Of a DNA stretch of 64,000 bases, positions 54,619 to 63,300 are shown piece by piece; position 1 is the first letter of the stretch; each line of letters starts with the position of its first letter. This stretch comes from Flavobacterium humi (GTDB lineage: Bacteria > Bacteroidota > Bacteroidia > Flavobacteriales > Flavobacteriaceae): NCBI RefSeq assembly GCF_004745595.1, contig NZ_SRLH01000001.1, positions 124,001 through 188,000 of the forward strand, given 5' to 3'. The translations under genes were made by a program, and so were the position numbers. The notes beneath the pieces were generated by a model. It did no database searches. It was not told the origin of the DNA and saw only the letters and a program-made list of their open reading frames with translations.

Positions 54619-55251
54619 TTATTTGATTTCGGTAACCAATTTACTGAATGGCTTTCTGACTTTTTTCAAACTTTCGTTCCAGTCGTTGGTGCTGTCCCTA
54701 AATCCGATAGGTAAGATAACGGCACTTTTGAGCCCTTTTTCGGTTAAGCCCAAAATCTTGTCATATTCCACCGGATTAAAACCTTCCATAGGCGTTGCGT
54801 CTACTTTTTGTTCGGCAGCAGCAGCGATGGCCATGGCAAAGGAGATGTATGCTTGTTTGGACGTGTGTATGGCATGCCAGTCTTTGCCTAAAGGCTCATA
54901 AGCGCTCCACAAAAAGTTTTTGTAATCATCCATTTGGTTCAATGGCAATTGTCTTTCCGTCAAGGTATAATGGAATTCATTTTCCAGTTTTTCCAGGCTG
55001 TAACTGTCCCAGGCTGCCCAAACCAATAAATGCGAACAATCGGTAATTTGTTCCTGGTTGTACGAAAAAGGCTTTAACTGCTCTAACAATTCGCGGTTGC
55101 TGATCACCAGGATTTCATACGGCTGCAAGCCTGAAGAAGAGGGAGCCAAGCGGGCCGCTTCGAGTATGTATTCTAATTTTTCCTGTGGAACAGCCTCGCC
55201 GTTCATCTTTTTGGTAGCATAGCGCCACTTCAGGTTATCAAGTAAACTCAT
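54619..55251 (-). CDS. NAD(P)H-dependent nitroreductase-family oxidoreductase
   Basis: A 210-residue FMN-binding protein of the NfsB type. The phosphate-binding N terminus (LKWRYATKKMNGEAVPQEKL) and SSSGLQPYEILVISNRELLE near residue 38 are typical, as is KVDATPMEGFNPVEYDKIL near residue 150. It reduces quinones or nitro compounds with NAD(P)H. It is transcribed divergently from an HxlR regulator 100 bases away, a common arrangement in which HxlR represses the oxidoreductase and responds to electrophiles. Confidence 0.9.
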   Translation of the reverse strand: MSLLDNLKWRYATKKMNGEAVPQEKLEYILEAARLAPSSSGLQPYEILVISNRELLEQLKPFSYNQEQITDCSHLLVWAAWDSYSLEKLENEFHYTLTERQLPLNQMDDYKNFLWSAYEPLGKDWHAIHTSKQAYISFAMAIAAAAEQKVDATPMEGFNPVEYDKILGLTEKGLKSAVILPIGFRDSTNDWNESLKKVRKPFSKLVTEIK

Positions 55252-55351
55252 AAGGTATGTTTTAAATTGTAAGCAAAATTATTAAACCTTTGTTACTTTT
55301 AGTAACTTTGTATCCAAAAGTAATAGTAACATTACGGTAACAAAGTAACTT

Positions 55352-55723
55352 ATGGAAGACACACAATGTTCCGCCACGGAATGCAAAAAAAGGATAATGG
55401 CCGTCCATGATACGATGGATGTGCTGAGCGGCAAATGGAAAGTTTCGATAATTGCCACATTATGTTACCATGAAAGCAGGAGGTTTTCGGATATTTTAAC
55501 AGATGTCAGCGGGATTTCGAACAAGATGCTGAGCAAGGAACTGAAAGAAATGGAAGTGAACAAGCTCATCAAACGGACCGTCCTGGAAACCCAGCCTATA
55601 ACCGTCAAATACCAACTGACCGAATACGGGTTAAAGCTTAAATCTGTCATTGATAACCTGGCAGAATGGGGAATGGAACACCGGAAATATATTTTCCAGA
55701 CGAGTAAGGAAGAAGTGCTTTAA
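55352..55723 (+). CDS. HxlR-family transcriptional regulator
   Basis: A 123-residue winged-helix protein of the HxlR/YodB type. MDVLSGKWKVSIIATLCYHE and RRFSDILTDVSGISNKMLSK are the family hallmarks, followed by RTVLETQPITVKYQLTEYGL (wing). A Cys near residue 6-11 (TQCSATECKKRI-like, CSATECKKR) is where related regulators sense quinones and electrophiles. It is divergent from the nitroreductase gene, and a FrnE-type thiol oxidoreductase gene follows 91 bases downstream. Confidence 0.9.
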   Translation: MEDTQCSATECKKRIMAVHDTMDVLSGKWKVSIIATLCYHESRRFSDILTDVSGISNKMLSKELKEMEVNKLIKRTVLETQPITVKYQLTEYGLKLKSVIDNLAEWGMEHRKYIFQTSKEEVL

Positions 55724-55814
55724 TGGTACATCGTATTGTTTTATAAAAACGAGAGTGCTTTTATTACAAAATATAAAGAGAAAACCCATCAGGGAATAAA
55801 CAAAAAACACAACC

Positions 55815-56534
55815 ATGGAAAGTAAAATGAAAATAGAGATATGGAGTGATGTAGTATGTCCGTTTTGTTATATCGGAAAACGGAAATTCGAAAAAGCATG
55901 GACAGGATTTGCCCATAAGGAAAGTGTAGCGATACTTTGGAAAAGTTACCAGCTCGATCCGGATATGCCCGATGATTATGCTAAAAGCACCTATGAATTA
56001 ATTTCTGAAAAATATGCTATTTCTTTAGAAGAATCAGTGGCAATGCACGCCCAGGTAACTCAAACGGCAAAAGAAGCCGGCCTTGTATATCATTTTGAAA
56101 AGGCAATCCCGGCCAATACGCTAAAAGCCCACCAGCTGATCCAATTTGCAAAAACAAAGGAAAAGCAAGAAGAAGCTGAAGAGGTTCTTTTTCGGTCTTA
56201 TTTTACAGAAGGCAGGAATATTAATGATTTAAATACTCTTTTGGAAATAGGGGAAACAATCGGTTTGGAAAAAATAGCCCTAAAAGAAGCTTTAGAAAAT
56301 GGAACATACATCCCTATTGTAATGGCCGATCAGAGCGAAGCGCAGCAAATAGGCGTCCGTGGCGTGCCTTTTTTTATAATGAATCGTAAATATGCTGTAT
56401 CAGGAGCACAGGACAGCACTGTTTTTCTTGAGGTTCTCGAAAAGGCATTTGCCGAATGGCGAACAGAGAATCATGAAATTAAACAAGAAGTTATCGAAGG
56501 GAACTCCTGCACCCCGGGAAAAAAATGCGACTAA
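55815..56534 (+). CDS. DsbA-family (FrnE-like) thiol oxidoreductase
   Basis: A 239-residue protein with no signal peptide, hence cytosolic. Thioredoxin fold with active site SDVVCPFCYIGKRKF (CPFC) near residue 15, a helical insertion (about residues 60-165), and the cis-Pro loop GVRGVPFFIMNRKYAVSGAQ near residue 176, as in FrnE/YwbO proteins. A further Cys pair is at the C terminus (SCTPGKKCD). These enzymes are linked to disulfide stress. The neighbours HxlR and nitroreductase suggest an electrophile-response group. ATGs at 55815 and 55827 are both plausible. Confidence 0.88.
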   Translation: MESKMKIEIWSDVVCPFCYIGKRKFEKAWTGFAHKESVAILWKSYQLDPDMPDDYAKSTYELISEKYAISLEESVAMHAQVTQTAKEAGLVYHFEKAIPANTLKAHQLIQFAKTKEKQEEAEEVLFRSYFTEGRNINDLNTLLEIGETIGLEKIALKEALENGTYIPIVMADQSEAQQIGVRGVPFFIMNRKYAVSGAQDSTVFLEVLEKAFAEWRTENHEIKQEVIEGNSCTPGKKCD

Positions 56535-56593
56535 AACCTATTTGAATTCTTTGTTGCCTAAATATTAAAAAAGGTGTTGGGCTTTCCCAAAGA

Positions 56594-57352
56594 TCAGATA
56601 ATTTTATTGTCTATGGCAAAGGCAAGGGCTTCGGTAAAATTTTTGACATCGAACGTTTCGAAAATCTTCCTTCTGTAATATTTGACGGTATCGGGTGAAA
56701 CAAACATTTTTTCTGCAATTTGATGGATTGTCAAGCCCTGGGCATATAACCGGAGCATTTCCAGCTCTTTTTCCTTGAGTTTCGATTTTTTTCCTGCGAT
56801 CCATGCCTTTTGGGCTATATCCAATTTCCAGAACAAATCGGTACCTTGTTTGTGTATGGCCACATTCCCGGCATGCTGGTTGTGCGAAAGGGACACGATG
56901 CACAATGATTTCCAGACGGCGCCGTTTTTGTTGAGGAAAAGCGGCGTTAGTTTATGGTTGATCAGGACAGGCTTGTCATATTTGCCCTTCAGGTGGAAAT
57001 CGTAGGAGATACTGTAGGATTTGCGCTCATCGGTATTGGGCAGCTGGTCATAAAAATCAAACCCAAGGACATTAATCAGCCCCAATAATTCCAGGTCTTC
57101 CTGGGGAACATTGTTAAAATAGAAATTGTAGCCCATTTCCAGGACTTCTTCCGCCGTATAACCGCATAAAAACAAAGGGTTGTTCGATACATATTCAAAT
57201 TTCATCTGCTCGTAATCAATCACATATACACTTTGGTAGGTTATTTTGGCAAAAGATCTCACCACATCGAGGTAATTGCCGAACTGAAGTTTGTCTTCTT
57301 CCTCGGATTTTATCCGGTTTCTGTTCAATAAGGCGCTTTTTTCATTTTCCAT
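56594..57352 (-). CDS. PAS-LuxR transcriptional regulator
   Basis: A 252-residue protein with an N-terminal PAS-like domain (YQSVYVIDYEQMKFEYVSNN, LCGYTAEEVLEMGYNFYFNN) and a C-terminal LuxR-type HTH (about residues 190-250: LKEKELEMLRLYAQGLTIHQ, KMFVSPDTVKYYRRKIFETF). There is no receiver domain, so it is a one-component regulator reading an intracellular or membrane-derived signal. It is monocistronic, divergent from a small membrane protein gene. Confidence 0.82.
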   Translation of the reverse strand: MENEKSALLNRNRIKSEEEDKLQFGNYLDVVRSFAKITYQSVYVIDYEQMKFEYVSNNPLFLCGYTAEEVLEMGYNFYFNNVPQEDLELLGLINVLGFDFYDQLPNTDERKSYSISYDFHLKGKYDKPVLINHKLTPLFLNKNGAVWKSLCIVSLSHNQHAGNVAIHKQGTDLFWKLDIAQKAWIAGKKSKLKEKELEMLRLYAQGLTIHQIAEKMFVSPDTVKYYRRKIFETFDVKNFTEALAFAIDNKII

Positions 57353-57441
57353 TGGATAAAAATACTAAAAACTACACAAAAGTGTAAAAAGGAATCCGGA
57401 ACCTTTGCCTTTTTTTGTATAAAACTTTAGCGTTTCATCCT

Positions 57442-57684
57442 ATGGAAAAAAAACCACTCTCCGAATGTAGCCTGGAAGAACTGCGCCAGCAAAGAAAGGA
57501 TTTGAAATCAGCCATGGCCGGATTGCGAAACGGCTGGATTGTAGTTTTGTTGATTATGGCCTTCGTGTTAAAAAACCTGCTGCCTACATTTATTCCTTTG
57601 GCGATCGCAACCCTTATTCCTACTTATGCTTCCATGAACAAGATTGATATAGAAATTAAGAAGCGAGAAGAAATCAAACCATGA
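57442..57684 (+). CDS. Small membrane protein of unknown function
   Basis: An 80-residue protein from the ATG at 57442. An N-terminal charged helix (LSECSLEELRQQRKDLKSAM) precedes two hydrophobic helices (GWIVVLLIMAFVLKNLLPTF and PLAIATLIPTYASM) and a charged end. It lies 31 bases before the DUF3667 gene and may be cotranscribed. The family is not recognised. Confidence 0.6.
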   Translation: MEKKPLSECSLEELRQQRKDLKSAMAGLRNGWIVVLLIMAFVLKNLLPTFIPLAIATLIPTYASMNKIDIEIKKREEIKP

Positions 57685-57715
57685 TTTTGGATCAATACTG
57701 TAAAACCCATGAGAC

Positions 57716-58408
57716 ATGAATGAAAAATATTGTCCCCATTGCGGGAAAGATGCAAAACCACAAAGGATAGACGCAAAATATATTCTCCATGAAATTGAGC
57801 ATGTCCTGCATTTCGAACGGGGCATTTTGTATACTATCCGCGAATTAACGATACGGCCCGGGCAGAATATCAGGGATTTTATCGGTGAAAATAGGGGCAG
57901 GCTGGTAAAACCGATTTTGTTTATTATTGTAACTTCATTGATTTATAGTGTTATAAGTCATTTTTTCCAGATTGAAGAAGGATATATCAAGCTTGATAAT
58001 GGTAAACAGTATGCAGTTATTGCCATCAACAAATGGATCCAGGACCATTACGGATATGCCAATATTTTAATGGGAGTTTTTATTGCTTTTTGGCTGCGGC
58101 TGTTTTTCAAGAAGCATGGTTATAATTTTTTTGAAATCCTGATCCTGCTTTGCTTCGTAATCGGGATGGGAATGCTGATGCTTGCTGTTTTTGCCATTGT
58201 TGAAGGCATCGTTGGAATTCAGTTGATGAAGCTTTCGGTTACACTTGTTTTCATCTATTCTACCTGGGCGATAGGGCAATTTTTTGACGGAAGAAAACCG
58301 GTCAGTTATATAAAATCCTTCATTTCCTATGTATTAGGGACGATTTCCTTTGGTATTTCAGCAACAATTTTGGGTATTTTGATCGATTTGATCCTCAAAC
58401 ATTACTAA
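57716..58408 (+). CDS. DUF3667 membrane protein
   Basis: A 230-residue protein. A zinc-ribbon-like half site (YCPHCGKDAK, CxxC) opens it, then the conserved stretch ILYTIRELTIRPGQNIRDFI near residue 47, and four to five membrane helices (for example FIIVTSLIYSVISHFF and LILLCFVIGMGMLML). This matches DUF3667, widespread in flavobacteria and of unknown role. The usual member has two CxxC pairs; only one is evident here. Confidence 0.8.
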   Translation: MNEKYCPHCGKDAKPQRIDAKYILHEIEHVLHFERGILYTIRELTIRPGQNIRDFIGENRGRLVKPILFIIVTSLIYSVISHFFQIEEGYIKLDNGKQYAVIAINKWIQDHYGYANILMGVFIAFWLRLFFKKHGYNFFEILILLCFVIGMGMLMLAVFAIVEGIVGIQLMKLSVTLVFIYSTWAIGQFFDGRKPVSYIKSFISYVLGTISFGISATILGILIDLILKHY

Positions 58409-58503
58409 TTTTCTTTTTTCAGATGTAAGCTTTGCCAAGAATTGTATAACAGTTCTCTATGGTGCTTGCTGTATTTTTATGGCATATCCTAAAACGAGAA
58501 CGC

Positions 58504-59235
58504 ATGCCAGAAGGTCCTTCCATAGTAATCGTAAAAGAAGAAGTACAGCAATTTGCAGGACACAAAGTGATTGCCGTTTCCGGGAACAGTACCATTGGCA
58601 TTGACAGGATGGAAGGCAAAACCGTGCTTTCTTTTACAAGCTGGGGCAAGCATTTTTTGATTTGTTTTGAAGGATTTACGCTCAAAGTCCATTTTCTGAT
58701 GTTTGGCGCTTATAGGATCAATGAAAGAAAAGAAAGTGTTCCACGGCTGAGCCTCGTTTTTTCCAATGGCGAAATCAACCTGTACACTTGTTCTATAAAA
58801 TTCCTGGAAGGCGACCTGGACCTTTATTACGACTGGAGCGCAGATGTGATGAATGAAAGCTGGGATCCGGAAAAGGCAAAACGCAAACTACAGGAAATCC
58901 CTCAAAAGATGATCTGCGATACTTTATTGGAGCAGGATATTTTCTCCGGCGTGGGCAATATCATCAAAAACGAAGTACTGTACAGGACCCATACGCATCC
59001 GGAATCCCTGACCGGGAAAATCCCTTCGGAACTTATAGATACCATTATTGAGGAATGTTCACGTTACAGTTTTGAATTCCTGGAATGGAAGAAGCACTAT
59101 GAACTGAAAAAACATTGGCTTGCCCACACCAAAAAAACCTGCCAGAGATGTAATTTGCCCATTGTACTGAAATATACCGGGCTCAAAAAGAGAAGAAGTT
59201 TCTTTTGTATCAACTGCCAAAAATTATACCAATGA
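58504..59235 (+). CDS. Fpg/Nei-family DNA glycosylase (endonuclease VIII-like)
   Basis: A 243-residue DNA repair enzyme. The catalytic N-terminal Pro is present (MPEGPSIV, P2-E3), the H2TH region includes LEQDIFSGVGNIIKNEVLYR near residue 140, and a C-terminal zinc finger (CQRCNLPIVLKY with FFCINCQKLYQ, Cys4) is complete. It removes oxidised bases and cuts the DNA at the lesion. A longer frame starts at 58459, but the exact MPEGP at 58504 must be the start because Pro2 is the catalytic residue. Its TGA stop overlaps the next gene's ATG. Confidence 0.92.
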   Translation: MPEGPSIVIVKEEVQQFAGHKVIAVSGNSTIGIDRMEGKTVLSFTSWGKHFLICFEGFTLKVHFLMFGAYRINERKESVPRLSLVFSNGEINLYTCSIKFLEGDLDLYYDWSADVMNESWDPEKAKRKLQEIPQKMICDTLLEQDIFSGVGNIIKNEVLYRTHTHPESLTGKIPSELIDTIIEECSRYSFEFLEWKKHYELKKHWLAHTKKTCQRCNLPIVLKYTGLKKRRSFFCINCQKLYQ

Positions 59236-59966
59236 AGCAGGAAGTCAACATCGGGTGTTCCAGTTTCAACAATGCCTACTGGAAGAGTATTTTCTATCCG
59301 GAAGAGCTGCCAAAATCCAAGTGGTTTGATTTCTATTGCACGCATTTCGGCACCTATGAAATGAATGGTACTTTTTACAAACCTCCTACGGTCAAAAGCA
59401 TGGACAATTGGTACCATAAAGTTCCCGGGGATTTTTTATTTTCAGTGAAAGCGCCCAAAGACATAACCCATATTAAAAAAATGTCGGGTTGCGAAGGATT
59501 AATCGAAGATTTTTATACGGCTTGCCGTTTAGGCTTGCGGGAAAAGCTGGGCTGCATTTTGTTCCAGTTTCCTCCTGGTTACCAGTATAGCCCTGACAAA
59601 TTAGAAGACATTTTAAAAAACCTTGATCCTAATTTTGAAAATGTGCTGGAATTCCGCCACAATAGCTGGTGGATCCCTGAAGTGTGGAACGAATTGTCCA
59701 ATCATAACATAACTTTTTGTAGTGTTAGTTATCCTGGGCTGCCTGATACTGTTTTTACCGAAGCCCCGCTTGTTTACCTCAGATTGCATGGAAAACCCGA
59801 ATTGTTTTATTCCGCTTATTCCCATGAAGAACTTTCTTATTTGAAGAACTTAATCTGCAGCAGCAAAAAAAGTAAAAAAGCATTTGTTTATTTCAACAAT
59901 ACGGCCAGCCAGGCAGGAATTTTGAATGCTTTGGAAGTGAAGGCCCTTTTAACACCTCTAACATAA
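59232..59966 (+). CDS. DUF72-family protein
   Basis: A 244-residue TIM-barrel-like protein of the DUF72 family (YecE type). Family marks are NIGCSSFNNAYWKSIFYPEE at the N terminus, YEMNGTFYKPPTVKSMDNWY near residue 47, FSVKAPKDITHIKK near 75, and VLEFRHNSWW near 140. The function is unknown, possibly nucleic-acid related. Its ATG overlaps the stop of the DNA glycosylase gene (ATGA), an arrangement that supports translational coupling and a possible repair link. Confidence 0.88.
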   Translation: MKQEVNIGCSSFNNAYWKSIFYPEELPKSKWFDFYCTHFGTYEMNGTFYKPPTVKSMDNWYHKVPGDFLFSVKAPKDITHIKKMSGCEGLIEDFYTACRLGLREKLGCILFQFPPGYQYSPDKLEDILKNLDPNFENVLEFRHNSWWIPEVWNELSNHNITFCSVSYPGLPDTVFTEAPLVYLRLHGKPELFYSAYSHEELSYLKNLICSSKKSKKAFVYFNNTASQAGILNALEVKALLTPLT

Positions 59967-60355
59967 AACAGCTATAGTTTGTTTATGATTTTAATAGTTC
60001 GTTTGGACTTTTATCAAAATAAACGGCCTAATCATTAAAATACATAAAAAGTTATATTTATAACTTTTTATGTAATAAAATAACAATACTTTTTATTTCT
60101 ATATCCATCGTTGTTTTATTTATAATTTCTTCTGATAAATTACAAAAATTCTTAAAAATATCTTAAAAAACCTACAAAACAAATGTGTGTTATGGGAGGT
60201 TTAATAAATAATTAATAAATCCATCAACATATTGATTATCAAGTAATTGTATTTGTTTTTTGCTTTTCAAATTTCAGGAATTAGCAAAGGGATCACTTAT
60301 AATAATAGGAATAAGGGTATTATTTTCATCACCTATTATTTAAACCAATAGCAAT
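59967..60355. other. AT-rich intergenic region upstream of the large T9SS-type gene
   Basis: About 390 bases without a gene. It holds the perfect palindrome at 60041-60074 and several AT-rich runs; no clear TAnnTTTG box is seen near the start codon. A short TTTTTTGC segment around 60255 is the only promoter-like text. Confidence 0.5.
60041..60074. repeat. Perfect 34-bp palindrome with 16-bp arms
   Basis: TACATAAAAAGTTATA, a TT centre, then TATAACTTTTTATGTA. The arms are fully complementary. It may terminate the DUF72 transcript or bind a dimeric regulator; it is too AT-rich for a strong RNA terminator. Confidence 0.6.
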
Positions 60356-63300
60356 ATGATTATGCAAAAAAAATTACGATTCACCAAAGTAATTGACTAC
60401 TTTGATTTCGGCAAAAGTACAGGGCGGCTTCACAGCACGTTTTGGACACTTTTGCTTTTTGGAGTTGCAAACAGTGCTTTTTCGCAAACAACCCTGATCA
60501 ATCCGGCAACGGACGGTGGGTTTAATTCCGGGAACACTTTTGCGGCAAATGGATGGACTGTGGCAAATGAAGGATCAGGTCCTATAAAATGGGCTGTAGG
60601 AAATGCCGCTTCCGGAATAACGGCAACAGGCGCTACGACAAATGGTTCGCCTACAGTAACCTTAACAGCGGCTAATGCCAACATCGCCATAGGCCAGATA
60701 GTGTACGGAAGTGCCATTCCTGCCAATACTTTTGTACAAGGTATTTCAGGAACGACCCTAACGTTGTCTCAAAATGCCATAGTCAGTGCCGGTGGTACTA
60801 CTTTAGGTTTTGGAAAATATTCCGGAACGATGAGTGTGGGTGCTATCCAACTGACAAATGCTTCTATCAGTGCCAATACCTATTCGGTTGCGTTATCGGC
60901 GGCGAATCCAAATATTGCCGTAGGTATGGCTATTGCTCCCGTGCCAGGGTTTATCGGTGCCAATACTTATGTTGCCAGCATTAACGGGACAACATTAGGG
61001 TTATCAAGAGCATCGATCAACAATAGTGCGCTTGCCGTGGCCCAAACCTTGACTTTCTCGGCAACTTCCGCCGGAATTTCAGGTAATGCCGCTTATGTTA
61101 CCAATGATAACGGAGCTTCTTATTCTTATGGAGGATACCCTGTAAACAGGACTGTTTATTTCTATAGGGATATTAATGTTCCTTCTGCCGAGACCGCAAT
61201 GACATTAACTTTTGATGTAAAATCGGATCCTTCTTTCGGAGCGGGATGGCAAGTATGGGCAGCACCAATTAGCCAAACAGTAGCAGGGACGAATACTCAG
61301 GTAACGTCTCCTTTTACACACGGTGTTTCCTGGCCTGGTGCTACTTTGATCTCTTTCAATTCCAATCCGCAGGTTTCGGTGACCAAAGCTACGGCTTTTA
61401 TCCCTAAATCTTTTGCGGGAATGCCTTTCAGGTTAATTTTCGTGTGGACAAATGGAACATCGGCAGGAACGAGTGCTCCGGCTTCCATTGATAATATTTC
61501 GCTTGTTTCAAGAATGCCTGAAGAAATTACCTGCGCGCATTCAGGACTTTGGTCCCAGCCAGGTACTTGGGACGGTGATAAAGTACCAACTCCGGCAGAT
61601 ACTGTCGTATTGGATAATGATGATGAGGTAGTGATGATCGATTCAAGATATTCAGGATGCGAGGATTTGATCCTGGCAGGATTGAATTCATTGGTGCAGT
61701 ACGCCATCAGTTCGGTTATGGATGAATTTACCATTAATAATGATTTGAATATTGCCGCAGGTGGCGCCCGGTTTAACAACCATGACGGAACCAATGGTAA
61801 ATATTTGAAAATAGGCCATAATATCGATGTAGGACCATCAGCAAGATTTGACAGCAGCCTTGGGAATACGGGTAATTTTTCCGGAAGATTGACACTGAAT
61901 GGTTCTTTGCTTCAAACGATAACAGTAGACCCATCCGGTTTTATGGGAGGCTCGCTTCCGGGAACAAACGGATTCAGCAATGTGGCTGGTGTCCTGAATC
62001 AATTGGAAGTGACCAATACTTTTCCTGCTGCAACAAACGTAGTTTGGGATGTGAATGGAGTTAGGATTAAATCTACTTTGATTTTAACATCGGGGAGAAT
62101 AAATGTGACTTCAGGAAACAGGGTTATCCTGGGAAGTTTCGGTTCTTTAAATGGCGTAACAATCCTTCCTGGAAGTGGTTTTACTAATGGAACGGTATCA
62201 AGATGGATGTCTTCTTCCAATACTAAAAATGTACAGCCGGGAACAGAATACCCTGGAACAGATAATAATTATAAACCGTTTTGGTATCCTTTTGTGAGCG
62301 GAGCAGGACTGGACAGGTCATTGTATTTGTTGCCTGATGCCAATCCTACAACAGCAGGAGAAGTAGCGGTAACGTATACAGATGCCAATACAGTTGCAGG
62401 AAGCCTTTCCATTGCTGACGGCAGTTACACGATCAATAAAAAATATAACGGGAACTGGGTTTTTACCACTCCTGACGGAAATGCGGTTCCTGCAGGTGCA
62501 GCGGTTTATTATACTACAGCTGGAAATCATAGGGTAGGAGTATATGCTAACGGCGCTTTTGAAGCGATAGACGGTACTTCAAGATTAATGAATGCGTCAG
62601 CTGCTTTGGCAGGTACTCATCAAGATGGTACTGCACAGCCATTTGCGTTTAGAAAAGATTTGTCTTTGGCAAATTTAACAGCAGCACCTGTTTATGTAGG
62701 AGTTGCCAATGCATCGGTTTTGAATACGGCAGCAGCCATTACTTCTGCAGGTTCAGGTGACTGGAACAATCCTTCCACATGGGTTGGATCTGTTGTTCCT
62801 TCTTGCGGAAATGTAGCTACGATTGCCAGCGGGCATACAGTTACGGTAACTACTGCGGCTGATGCTGCCGGTGTGATTATCTCCAAAGGAGGAACATTGG
62901 CAAACAATGCAGGCAGCACTACTATGACGGTAGGTTGTACGAACAACAATGCTGCTTTTTATAATTATGGTACGCATACAATGACAACCGGTAATTTGAA
63001 AGTAAACGGTTTTGTAGCGCATAAAATAGGAAGTTTCTTCAACCAGACTGGTGGGGAAATCATCATTGACAGTAATAATGCAGGTGATGCAGCGACTTCT
63101 GTTGCTTTTGGCGGAGCTTCCTGCAAAATTGAAACGGCTAATTTAGCACTGACAGGTGGTAAGATAACCATTGTTGATCCACTTGTAAATATCGGAACTC
63201 CGGCTTCTGCTACTTCTATCGGGAATTATTCTTTGAGTACAGAAGGGGCTGCCGGAACGTTTACCTATAACGGAAGCATTACCGGAAGTACAGCCAGTAT

